A stretch of DNA of 64,000 nt. Source: Palsa-504 sp963739615 (GTDB lineage: Bacteria; Actinomycetota; Actinomycetes; Streptosporangiales; Streptosporangiaceae). The position numbers and the translations under genes are program-made. The notes beneath the pieces are model-generated. The model made no database searches. It was given only the letters and a program-made list of their open reading frames with translations, and was not told the DNA's origin. Below, one piece after another: positions 50,948 through 58,371 of the stretch (position 1 is its first letter; each line of letters starts with the position of its first letter). Where the stretch lies: the NCBI GenBank assembly GCA_963739615.1, contig CAVUBD010000035.1, forward strand, positions 62,001 to 126,000. Reading direction: 5' to 3'.

Positions 50948-50988
50948 GAACCGGGTCCGGACCACGCGGTGGTGTCCGGACCCGGTTC
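50948..50988. terminator. 15-bp stem terminator after the 28-codon peptide gene
   Basis: Perfect arms GAACCGGGTCCGGAC (50948-50962) and complement (50974-50988), 11-nt loop. It lies 20 bases past the stop of the small peptide gene on the minus strand. One of the strongest hairpins in the window. Confidence 0.85.
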
Positions 50989-51007
50989 TTACCTGAGTTC
51001 GCCTAGG

Positions 51008-51094
51008 CTAGCCCAGCCCGCTGAGCAGCGTGCTGAGAGCGCTCACGATGCTGCTGATGCTAGAGGTCACTGAGTTGAGGAATGTGGCGATCAT
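51008..51094 (-). CDS. 28-residue orphan amphipathic peptide
   Basis: Encodes MIATFLNSVTSSISSIVSAL followed by eight more residues (STLLSGLG). The peptide is uncharged, rich in Ser, Ile, Leu and Val, and would form one amphipathic or membrane-seeking helix. GGGGAG precedes the ATG at ideal spacing, a 15-bp stem terminator follows the TAG, and ~100 bases upstream is an AT-rich promoter with two TTACTTTA repeats exactly 21 bp apart. These signals strongly support a real, possibly abundantly expressed gene. A phenol-soluble-modulin-like, type I toxin-like or signalling peptide is possible; no family recognised. Confidence 0.65.
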   Translation of the reverse strand: MIATFLNSVTSSISSIVSALSTLLSGLG

Positions 51095-51192
51095 CTGTAT
51101 TTTCTCCCCTGTCATTGGGCGCAAGGCCCACCCGTGGGCCGCTCGGTAGGAACGGCCTGCGCCACGTTTCTGTAGCGCACCACGGCCTAGCT

Positions 51193-51221
51193 TAAAGTAA
51201 TTATCTAATTGCGTAAAGTAA
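51193..51221 (-). promoter_or_regulatory. Direct repeats, two helical turns apart, upstream of the peptide gene
   Basis: TAAAGTAA at 51193-51200 and again at 51214-51221 (21-bp period) in an AT-rich block ~100-125 bases 5' of the peptide ATG. The layout is that of an activator binding two faces-in-register sites. Confidence 0.45.
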
Positions 51222-51342
51222 CTGCCGCCGCCCGGAGTGTCCCGGCGTACCCGCCACGCCGGGCCGGGAACCGGTAAGACTCCGGCCGGCCGGGGAGCCT
51301 GGATGGCGGTGGCCCAAAATCCGTCAGCTGACCGATGTCTCT

Positions 51343-51357
51343 CACTGCAAATTGCAG
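51343..51357. promoter_or_regulatory. CACTGCAAATT motif upstream of the HATPase gene
   Basis: CACTGCAAATTGCAG includes the dyad CTGCAA-A-TTGCAG, 43 bases before the start at 51400. The first 11 bases recur at 54885, upstream of the convergent LuxR-ATPase gene. Confidence 0.5.
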
Positions 51358-51399
51358 CACCATTTTTCTTGCAACCAGCCTGAGCACTAAGGAAACCCG

Positions 51400-51981
51400 A
51401 TGAACGCGATGGCGCCGACCCGTCCGGCCGAACTGCACCGGCTTCTCATCCGGCTGACCACGGGACCAGCCGCGGCGGCCGAAGCCCGCGGGCAGGTCCG
51501 GATGGCCATCTGCGCCTGGGATGTCCCGGTCGATCCGGACGTCGCGGTCCTGCTCACCAGCGAGCTGGTGACCAACGCCATCAGGCACGAGACGGGCGGG
51601 ACCGTCACGCTGGCCATCATCTGCTCGGGCGATCAGCTGCGCGTCGATGTCTACGACACGTCGTGCTCCTTGCCTGTGGTGGTGGACGCCCCCGGCGATG
51701 CCGAGACCGGACGGGGCCTGCTGCTTGTCGCCACCTTGTCGGCTGACTGGGGCTGCTACCGCACCCCAGCGGGCAAGGCCGTGTACTTCACGCTCGCGTT
51801 CGCTCCCGATTTCGCCGTCGGCGGCGGACGCGGCCCCGCAGGGGGCTCAGACGTGGGGACGGTGAGTCGCAACCCCCCCGGCCGCTCACCGTCCCCACTG
51901 AACGGGGCTGCGGTTCCCGGGGCGCGGTCACCTCGGCCCAATGGTGCGCAGGGCCGATTCCCTGGCTATGTCGGTCCGTGA
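51400..51981 (+). CDS. Serine-kinase-type ATP-binding protein (RsbW-like HATPase)
   Basis: The HATPase_c_2 fold of anti-sigma kinases: LTSELVTNAIRHETGG (N box, ~50-65), VDVYDTS (G1, degenerate), TGRGLLLVATLSADWG (G2). Such proteins bind and phosphorylate STAS antagonists or are orphan regulators. Residues after ~135 form a Gly/Pro-rich tail whose last 18 codons are antisense to the LuxR-ATPase gene. The start ATG is 43 bases from a CACTGCAAATTGCAG dyad. Confidence 0.85.
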   Translation: MNAMAPTRPAELHRLLIRLTTGPAAAAEARGQVRMAICAWDVPVDPDVAVLLTSELVTNAIRHETGGTVTLAIICSGDQLRVDVYDTSCSLPVVVDAPGDAETGRGLLLVATLSADWGCYRTPAGKAVYFTLAFAPDFAVGGGRGPAGGSDVGTVSRNPPGRSPSPLNGAAVPGARSPRPNGAQGRFPGYVGP

Positions 51982-54780
51982 GTGGACGTCAAGCTTCTTC
52001 AGGATGTGCGAGACGTGGGTCGCGACGGTCCGCCGGGATAGCAGGAGCTTGGCCGCGATCTCCGGGTTAGAAAGCCCCTCCTCCACGAAGGCGGCGATCT
52101 TGATCTCGGTCGCCGTGAGGCTGTCCCAGCCGCTGCGCGCCCGCCGGTGCTTGGCGTGCGACCCGCGCCGGATGCCGTGGGCGCGGAAGGTGGCCTGCAG
52201 CCGGGCGACGTCGGCGGCCGCGCCCAGCCGGGCGTAGACCTCGACCGCCCGGGTGAAGGCATCCCGCGCCTGGCCGCGGTCACCGGCCCGGATGAAGGCC
52301 TCCGCGGCGGCCTCCAGCGCCTTCGCGCTCAGTAGCGGCCTGCTGGCGTCGCCATAACCCTCCGCGGCCGCGAGCAGCCGGGCGGCATCATGGTCCAGCA
52401 GGCCGCGGCAATACAGCGCGTTCGCCTGCTGGTGCGGGATCTCCGATCCGGCCGCGAGTGTGACTGCGTGGCCCGCGAGGGTCTGGGCGCTGCTCAGGTC
52501 ACCCGTCTGGCTGGCGAGGCGGACGGCGTTGGCCAGCAGATCCTCGATCTCCTCGACTTCTTCCGCATTGCCGTCGAAGGCATCCGTCAGCGCGGCGAGC
52601 GCCTCCGGTCCTGCGCCGTCGTGCTCGCGGTCCAGGCTGCGGGCGAGAGCCAGCAGGCCACTAGGCCGGTGTCCGAGCCGGGTGGCGTGCGGGACGGCGG
52701 CAGCGAGGTGGTGCCGCGCCGCGCCGATCTCGCCGCGATGGAAGCTGATCACGGCGGCGATGCCGAGATCACAGCAGGCCACAGCGGGTTCCTTCAGGTT
52801 CTCGTGCAGGCTCTCCACCTCGGCCAGCGCGTCGTCCCACCGCCCCGTCTCGAACAGCAGCTGGCCCAGGGCGCACTGCGCCTGAGTCAGCCGGATCGCC
52901 GTGCCGACCTGTTCCGCGAGGTCCCGGGCCTGCCCGGCCGCGGCCAGCGCGTCGGCATAGCGGTCGAGGTTGCCCAGGGCGAGAGCCTTGTTCGTCTGCA
53001 GCAGCAGCCGCAGGTCAATCAGGGCCGGATCGGACTGGGTCACGGTCAGCGCGCGATCGAACAGCGGCAGCGCGTCGGTCACATGACCCTGCGCCGCGGT
53101 CACCAGCGTCAGCACGTGCAAGGCCCAGCCCATGGCCCAGTCGTCGCCCGCCTCCGACGCCGCCGCGAGCGCACTCGTGGCGACCCGTCCGGCCTCTTCC
53201 ACCTCGCCGAGGTTGTCGTGCGTGCGCGCGGCGAGCACGAGCAGCCTGGCCCGGTGCCGGGCCGAGATCCCGGGAGCAGCCAGGGCATGGTCCAGCGTGG
53301 CCAGGGACTCCGCGGACTCCCCGGCCAGCATGCGGCACTGCGCCAGCGTCCAGTGCACGTCCACCAGGAGATCGGGCTCGCATGGCTGCTCCAGTGCGCG
53401 GATCGCCACCCGTTCGGCCTCGGCCCGGTCACCGATACGGTAAAGGGCGTCGGCGAGTCGGCTGGCCAGCCAGCCGTGCCGGGCCGAGCCGGCCGGGGAG
53501 CTGGCGACGGCCCGCCCGAGGAGTTCGACCGCGACCCCGGGCGCCTGGCCGACCAGCGGGTCCGCGGTACGGGCCAGCCAGGTCAGCATCCACTCATCCA
53601 TCGGCTCGGCGTCCATCGAGTTAGGCGCGCCACCCGGTCCGCCGACGGCCCGCAGCAGCTGCCGGGCCACCCGGTCGGCCGGCGCGCCCGCCTCCGCGAG
53701 GGCGCGTCCCGCATCGTGGTGCCAGGCGGCGCGCACCGGCCTCGGCATCTCGTCGTACAGCGCCGCCCGGATCAGCGGATGCCGGAACCCGAGGCCGTGG
53801 CCGGACTCGGCAAGCACACCGACGGCGCAGGCCTCGTTTACTGCCGGGACCAGGTCCGCTACGCTGCGGCCCAGCACGATGGCCAGGTCAGGGACCGCGA
53901 AATCCATGCCAAGCAGGGCTGCCGCCCGCAGGACCTCGCGCACTGGCCCGGCGACAAAGCCTAGGCGGTCCGCGATGGCCGCCGACAGGGAGCTTGGTGC
54001 GGAACCGCCCGTGAGCTCGGCGGTTCCCGCGCCGGTGATGGTCAGGCCGGAGCTGCGGTCCAGCGCGGCGACCAGCTCGGTGACGTAGAGCGGGTTGCCT
54101 GCCGCCCCATCGGCGAGCCGCAGCAGGTTGCCGTCAGGCTGGCCGCCGGCCAGGGCCGCGACCAGGTCGGCCACCGCCGCCCCGGTGAGCCCGGTGAGCT
54201 GGAGCCGGGCGGCGTCGGGTACCACTCGCCGCAGCGCCAGCAGGTCATCCCGCTGGGGCGCCGGCCGCATAATTCCGACCAGCAGCAGCGGTACCTGCTG
54301 CGCCGACCTCGCCAGCCGTCCCCACAGGGTGATGCTAGCCTGATCGGCCCACTGCAGGTCGTCGATGACCAGGATGGTCGGCCGCACCGCGCACTGCTCG
54401 GCGACCAGCGCCAGCAACTGCTCCGCCAGCGCCGCAGGCACGTCTGTGCCGCGGTCGGCGGTGACCTCACCGCGCAAGAGCCGGACGATCGCGTTCCGCC
54501 GCGGGTTGGCGGACGGTTCGCGTACCCGCAACGCGTCGAGGAACGGCAGCAGCGGCAGCGCCTGGCCCAGCTCGTCGCCGGCCCCCCAGAACACCTGGCA
54601 GCCGGCCTCCGGCGCTGCGGCCACCGTCGCCTGCACCAGCGCGGACTTGCCGATGCCCGGCTCCCCCTCGATGAGCACAGAACCGCCGCGCTTGCGACCT
54701 AGTTCTCTTACGTGCCCGGTCAGCGACACCATCTCGCTCTCGCGGCCGATCAATGCACCGGCCGCGCTCACTGGGGGCAT
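51928..54780 (-). CDS. Large ATP-binding LuxR-family regulator (LAL)
   Basis: A ~950-residue STAND-type regulator of the MalT/LAL class: N-terminal P-loop ATPase (Walker A EGEPGIGKSALVQ ~40-50, Walker B ILVIDDLQWADQ), winged/arm domain, ~500 residues of TPR-like helical repeats (ETGRWDDALAEVESLHENLK), and a C-terminal LuxR HTH (SLTATEIKIAAFVEEGLSNP, then LLSRRTVATHVSHILKKLD). Usually a pathway-specific activator. ATG 54780 is preferred (MPPVSAAGALIGRESEMVSL); 54831 is possible. It overlaps the HATPase gene by 54 bases tail to tail. Confidence 0.92.
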   Translation of the reverse strand: MPPVSAAGALIGRESEMVSLTGHVRELGRKRGGSVLIEGEPGIGKSALVQATVAAAPEAGCQVFWGAGDELGQALPLLPFLDALRVREPSANPRRNAIVRLLRGEVTADRGTDVPAALAEQLLALVAEQCAVRPTILVIDDLQWADQASITLWGRLARSAQQVPLLLVGIMRPAPQRDDLLALRRVVPDAARLQLTGLTGAAVADLVAALAGGQPDGNLLRLADGAAGNPLYVTELVAALDRSSGLTITGAGTAELTGGSAPSSLSAAIADRLGFVAGPVREVLRAAALLGMDFAVPDLAIVLGRSVADLVPAVNEACAVGVLAESGHGLGFRHPLIRAALYDEMPRPVRAAWHHDAGRALAEAGAPADRVARQLLRAVGGPGGAPNSMDAEPMDEWMLTWLARTADPLVGQAPGVAVELLGRAVASSPAGSARHGWLASRLADALYRIGDRAEAERVAIRALEQPCEPDLLVDVHWTLAQCRMLAGESAESLATLDHALAAPGISARHRARLLVLAARTHDNLGEVEEAGRVATSALAAASEAGDDWAMGWALHVLTLVTAAQGHVTDALPLFDRALTVTQSDPALIDLRLLLQTNKALALGNLDRYADALAAAGQARDLAEQVGTAIRLTQAQCALGQLLFETGRWDDALAEVESLHENLKEPAVACCDLGIAAVISFHRGEIGAARHHLAAAVPHATRLGHRPSGLLALARSLDREHDGAGPEALAALTDAFDGNAEEVEEIEDLLANAVRLASQTGDLSSAQTLAGHAVTLAAGSEIPHQQANALYCRGLLDHDAARLLAAAEGYGDASRPLLSAKALEAAAEAFIRAGDRGQARDAFTRAVEVYARLGAAADVARLQATFRAHGIRRGSHAKHRRARSGWDSLTATEIKIAAFVEEGLSNPEIAAKLLLSRRTVATHVSHILKKLDVHSRTDIARESALRTIGPR

Positions 54781-55140
54781 GAGGCAGACTTTACTACCAG
54801 AACATTTATGGAACAAGCGGACATTTTTCACACATTAATTCGGCGCTCGGAGAGCACCTCCATCGCGCTATTCGCGCAATCCTGCACTGCAAATTTCACA
54901 AAGCCTTGCACTGCATGAATTCTTAGCATTTCCCGGGCACGAAGAAATGCATTTTTCCGAGCAGAAGATACTGAAAGTAGAATGCAATTTTTGGTATTTG
55001 AAAAAAGTGTAAATAATGCCTTACGCTGTGTATGAAACAGCCGAAACCCGGCAATAGCGTATACATGACTCAGGTGTGCTGTTGGTGCCGAATGGGCCAT
55101 GCAACACGCCGCTGACCTGTGTAAACAGCATGGAGGAATC
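54781..55140. other. AT-rich 360-bp divergent promoter region
   Basis: Conspicuously A+T-rich compared with its surroundings. Holds CACTGCAAATTTCAC at 54885 and a partial second copy 24 bases on, upstream of the LAL gene, plus a T/A-rich promoter stretch (54950-55020) for the small secreted peptide on the plus strand. No gene seen. Confidence 0.55.
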
Positions 55141-55293
55141 ATGCGTACTGGGAAAACCATCATCATTTCCGCTATTCTAGCACTTAGCGCAGCCGGGTCA
55201 ATTCTGGCTGGCTCTGCCGCACCCGTCGCGGCGGCACATACGCCCAGTTCCCAGGTGGTAGCCGTGGCCCCCCACACTTATATGCGCGGTTGA
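55141..55293 (+). CDS. 50-residue secreted peptide precursor
   Basis: Begins MRTGKTIIISAILALSAAGS: basic N-region, hydrophobic core, and a probable signal-peptidase I site after APVAAA, leaving an ~18-residue product HTPSSQVVAVAPHTYMRG. GGAGGA lies four bases before the ATG. A hairpin follows. Small exported peptides with this ending (PHTYxRG-like) occur in actinobacteria; the role is unknown. The AT-rich promoter sets it apart from neighbours. Confidence 0.7.
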   Translation: MRTGKTIIISAILALSAAGSILAGSAAPVAAAHTPSSQVVAVAPHTYMRG

Positions 55294-55313
55294 ACTAACC
55301 TCACCTACAACCA

Positions 55314-55352
55314 ACGGCCTGTTGCCGGTTCACCCGATCGGCTGCAGGCCGT
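55314..55352. terminator. Hairpin after the secreted-peptide gene
   Basis: ACGGCCTG and CAGGCCGT arms with a 23-nt loop that can pair further (CCGG...). 20 bases downstream of the stop. Confidence 0.5.
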
Positions 55353-55750
55353 TCGTATGATTACCGCCAGCCGCGGTAAGTCTGCTGCGCTAAGCCTGAC
55401 CGGCGACCGGAGCCCGGTCCCTGGCCTGGGTCGCGCCGGCAACTCCAGCCATATTTATCCACTGTTATCACCCGCGCCATGTAGGTGTTCAGCAGTCACC
55501 GCGAGCGGCACTCCTGCGCAATAGGCAACACCAACACCGGTGGCACCTGGAGTATCAGCGGTCAGCTAATGAATCGGCCGCGCCGCGATACCAGCCGTGG
55601 CTACCCAGGTTGCGGGCCCGCCTCTGGGCCGGCGTCGACGGTGGTCAAACGGCGGCAAACGCACCGCCGTGCACCCGCGGCCGTGCCCGGCGGTCCAGTG
55701 AGGCGTTCCGACCGGTGCAGCCGAGGCCTTGGTTGCAATGGCTATGAGGA
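55353..55750. other. About 400-bp gap with no supported gene
   Basis: One open frame (55485 onward, plus) gives an Arg/Gly/Ser-rich translation with no family features and runs through the XRE operator, so it is not called. Otherwise nothing recognised. Confidence 0.5.
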
Positions 55751-55801
55751 CGGTGTACTAAAGGTTGCAAGGATTGTTTCCGTGCAATCTCTAGTACACC
55801 G
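55751..55801. promoter_or_regulatory. 10-bp inverted repeat operator upstream of the XRE gene
   Basis: CGGTGTACTA (55751-55760) and TAGTACACCG (55792-55801), perfectly inverted, 31 bp apart, with inner TTGCAA/TTGCA half-sites. 40 bases before the XRE start. Likely autoregulation or promoter overlap. Confidence 0.6.
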
Positions 55802-55840
55802 TGGCAGCAGTCTGCCCGCGCGGCACCAGGAGGACGCCCG

Positions 55841-56725
55841 ATGATCGCGCCAGCAAGCCCCACGGTGCGGCGCCGTCGGCTGGCCGCCGAACTGCGTGAG
55901 ATAAGGGAGAGCAAGGGCAAGAGCGGAGAGGCCGTGGCCGCCGCGCTGAAATGGTCGCCCTCCAAGATCAGCAGGTACGAGCGGGCCAGGACCGGCTTGC
56001 GGCCACGGGACGTCGAGAGGCTGCTCGACTACTACCAGATCGCCGGGCCCCGCCGCGCCCTGCTGCTCGAACTCGCCGAGGATGCGGCGCAGAAGGGCTG
56101 GTGGGAAGAATTCGCCGACACGCTGTCGGAGGACTACCGGCAATTCATCGGCCTCGAGCATGAAGCAACTTCCATGGCCATATGGCACGTTTATGTTGTC
56201 ACCGGCCTGCTGCAAACTGAGAGCTACGCCCGGCACATTATCAGCAGCTATGGCCGGGTCGAGCCGATGACGCCAGGCATGATCGGGCGATTGGTCCGCG
56301 TCCGCGCGCGGCGCCAGCAGGTACTTGACCGTGACGGGCTGCAGCTATCGGTCGTGCTTGATGAATCGGTGCTGCGGCGCCGGGTTGGTAATGAGCCGGT
56401 GATGTACGAGCAGCTTCAGCATCTCGCGCGAGAGGCAGACCGGCCGAATCTGACGTTGCAGATTCTCCCCCTTAGCGCGCAGCACACGGTCTTCGGGGAG
56501 TCCTTTGTTATCTTCGGCTTCGGGGAAGATAGCGATGCGATGCTGCAAGATGTGGTGAGCGCCGAGCATATGAGGGACGGCTCATCCCAGGAGGGGGAGA
56601 AGGAGACGTACCTGCACCGGATCGCCTATCAGATGCTCGCCGAGGCGTCACTCGACCCGGCGGCCTCCAAGGCGCTCATACTCGAGACGGCCGAGTCGCA
56701 TTGGTCCGTGCCCGCGGCGCACTGA
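55841..56725 (+). CDS. XRE-family regulator with DUF5753 domain (WhiJ-like)
   Basis: A 294-residue protein. The HTH_31/XRE domain (RRLAAELREIRESKGKSGEA, then VAAALKWSPSKISRYERART, ~10-60) is followed by the DUF5753 sensor-like domain (TSMAIWHVYVVTGLLQTESY, RQQVLDRDGLQLSVVLDESV, LTLQILPLSAQHTVFGESFV). These pair with small DUF397 proteins as in the whiJ-type developmental loci of Streptomyces; the partner is 290 bp downstream. ATG 55841, within GCCCGATG. Confidence 0.9.
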   Translation: MIAPASPTVRRRRLAAELREIRESKGKSGEAVAAALKWSPSKISRYERARTGLRPRDVERLLDYYQIAGPRRALLLELAEDAAQKGWWEEFADTLSEDYRQFIGLEHEATSMAIWHVYVVTGLLQTESYARHIISSYGRVEPMTPGMIGRLVRVRARRQQVLDRDGLQLSVVLDESVLRRRVGNEPVMYEQLQHLAREADRPNLTLQILPLSAQHTVFGESFVIFGFGEDSDAMLQDVVSAEHMRDGSSQEGEKETYLHRIAYQMLAEASLDPAASKALILETAESHWSVPAAH

Positions 56726-57015
56726 CGGGTAAGCACCGAAGCCGGTTCCGCTGTCGTCGCGCTGCTCACCCTAGGCGTCGCCGTCCGTAAACAGCGCTGC
56801 GCCGGGCCGGGCGGGCACAGCCATGCCCGCGCACGGTTGAGGCGGGCGGTACATCTCGGGTACAACAGACATTTACCGGGCTATTGAGGCGAGAGGGATC
56901 CCTACCGTCAGTCGTGCTGCTAATCTTAAAGTTGTACGGCTACGATCAGTAGTATCTAAACTACATTCCGTAGTCCACCTTCAGCGCAAGATACAACAAT
57001 CAGTGAGGTAATAAG

Positions 57016-57258
57016 GTGGAAAGAGCTACGCTCGGGAGCGTACCCGAAAGGCACGATTCGGGTTTTCGCTGGGTTAAGAGCTCGCTGAGTTTCTCCAACG
57101 GCAACTGCGTCGAGGTGGCGAGCCTGCCCGAGGGTGAGATCGGCGTCCGCAACAGCAGGGACGCCGAGGGGGCGGTGCTCCGATTTACCCCGGACGAATG
57201 GCACGCTTTTCTCGGCGGCGCACGAAACGGAGAATTCGACAGCTTTGGCAGGAAGTAG
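57016..57258 (+). CDS. DUF397 protein
   Basis: An 80-residue DUF397 protein with the family signature: FRWVKSSLSFSNGNCVEVAS, VRNSRDAEGAVLRFTPDEWH, FLGGARNGEFD. GTG start after GAGG. DUF397 proteins bind and antagonise the cognate XRE/DUF5753 regulator. The AT-rich upstream region (56920-57000) contains GTAGT-N6-ACTAC at 56949, a possible site for that regulator. A strong terminator follows. Confidence 0.9.
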   Translation: MERATLGSVPERHDSGFRWVKSSLSFSNGNCVEVASLPEGEIGVRNSRDAEGAVLRFTPDEWHAFLGGARNGEFDSFGRK

Positions 57259-57306
57259 CCGCACCAGCAAAGTGCGTTAGCTTCCTGGCTGTCAATCAGA
57301 ACAGCG

Positions 57307-57341
57307 GCGGAGGGCCCCTCCGAAGTCAACGGGCCCTCCGC
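57307..57341 (+). terminator. Rho-independent terminator after the DUF397 gene
   Basis: 11-bp perfect stem GCGGAGGGCCC / GGGCCCTCCGC, 13-nt loop, followed by TTTCTCGT. Confidence 0.85.
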
Positions 57342-57380
57342 TTTCTCGTCATCTCCCCGCAGCGCCGTGAACCCGCGCGA

Positions 57381-58001
57381 TCACTCGAAACCGGATGTGT
57401 CGCCTGCCCCGCGGCGCACGATTTCGGGCTCGGGCTGGGAGAAGTCGATGACCGTGGTCGGCTCGGTGCCGCAGTCGCCCGAGTCGATCACCGCGTCCAC
57501 GGCATGATCGAGCAGCTCGGCGATCTCCCACCCCTGGGTCATGGGCTCGTCCTGGCCGGGCAGCAGCAGGGTGCTCGAGACGAGCGGCTCGCCGAGCTCG
57601 GCGAGCAGCGCCTGGGCCACCACGTGGCGGGGGATCCGCACCCCGACGGTCTTCTTCCCCGGGTGCTGCAGCCGGCGCGGCACCTGCTTGGTCGCGGGCA
57701 CGATGAAGGTGTAGCTGCCAGGGGTCGCCGCCTTGATCGCCCGGAATACCGGGTTGGGGACGTACACGAACTGGCCTAGCTGGGCGAAGTCCTGGCAGAC
57801 CAGCGTGAGGTGGTGCCGGTCGTCGAGCTGGCGGACCGACCTGATCCGCGTTATGCCGTCCCTGTTGCCGAGCTGGCACCCGAGCGCGTAGCAGGAGTCC
57901 GTCGGGTAGGCGATCACGCCGCCTCCGCGCACGATATCGGCGATCGCGGCGATCGCGCGCCGCTGCGGGTTGGCCGGATGGATGTCGAAGTACTTGGCCA
58001 T
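57381..58001 (-). CDS. Sua5/YciO/YrdC-family protein (threonylcarbamoyl-AMP synthase-like)
   Basis: A 206-residue YrdC-fold protein: GGGVIAYPTDSCYALGCQLG, then RHHLTLVCQDFAQLGQFVYV, PGSYTFIVPATKQVPRR, KKTVGVRIPRHVVAQALLAE and SSTLLLPG. It is closer to the YciO branch than to TsaC/Sua5; KxR and SxN-type active residues are partly changed (STLLLPG for STAN). It probably acts in t6A tRNA modification or a related adenylate transfer. It is adjacent to a tRNA-Lys gene, a t6A substrate. Confidence 0.85.
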   Translation of the reverse strand: MAKYFDIHPANPQRRAIAAIADIVRGGGVIAYPTDSCYALGCQLGNRDGITRIRSVRQLDDRHHLTLVCQDFAQLGQFVYVPNPVFRAIKAATPGSYTFIVPATKQVPRRLQHPGKKTVGVRIPRHVVAQALLAELGEPLVSSTLLLPGQDEPMTQGWEIAELLDHAVDAVIDSGDCGTEPTTVIDFSQPEPEIVRRGAGDTSGFE

Positions 58002-58052
58002 GCGACGAGCATACGGCCATCGCCCGCCTGCCTTGACCAGGAACTTTATGGG

Positions 58053-58125
58053 TGCGCCGCCAGGGACTCGAACCCCGAACCCGCAGATTAAGAGTCTGCT
58101 GCTCTGCCAGTTGAGCTAGCGGCGC
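58053..58125 (-). tRNA. tRNA-Lys (anticodon CTT)
   Basis: A 73-nt cloverleaf on the minus strand: acceptor GCGCCGC/GCGGCGC, D-arm AGCTCAACTGGCAGAGC, anticodon stem CAGAC with loop CTCTTAA (anticodon CTT), T-arm GGGGTTCGAGTCCC, discriminator A. CCA is not encoded. Confidence 0.95.
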
Positions 58126-58200
58126 GTGAAGAACGCTGTGATCGTAGCAGCAATCGCCGGCGCATCGCCACTCGGCCACACCGCTCGGCCGGAGTTGGTA

Positions 58201-58240
58201 CGTTCGGAAGAAAAGAATGAAAAGACTAATATTCCGAACG
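58201..58240. terminator. CGTTCGG-type hairpin between tRNA-Lys and acyltransferase genes
   Basis: Arms CGTTCGGAA and TTCCGAACG (9 bp, perfect) with a 22-nt A-rich loop. Same core as the hairpins at 983 and 23576. Here it is upstream of both divergent genes rather than between convergent ends, so a pure terminator role is less obvious. Confidence 0.55.
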
Positions 58241-58371
58241 GTCCGTGGTAGCTCGGGCTGGACAGGCCGACGCAGCCATGGCATCGCCACTACCATGTGC
58301 GATGAACCAGGCGCTCAAAGTGGACGTTGAGATGAGTATGCAAAAGCGGGGTATTTGCGGGTGACACCGTC

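Noticed and set aside
55485..55844. 119-codon frame upstream of the XRE gene
   Set aside because: No family features and it crosses the operator-like dyad; also overlaps the XRE start.
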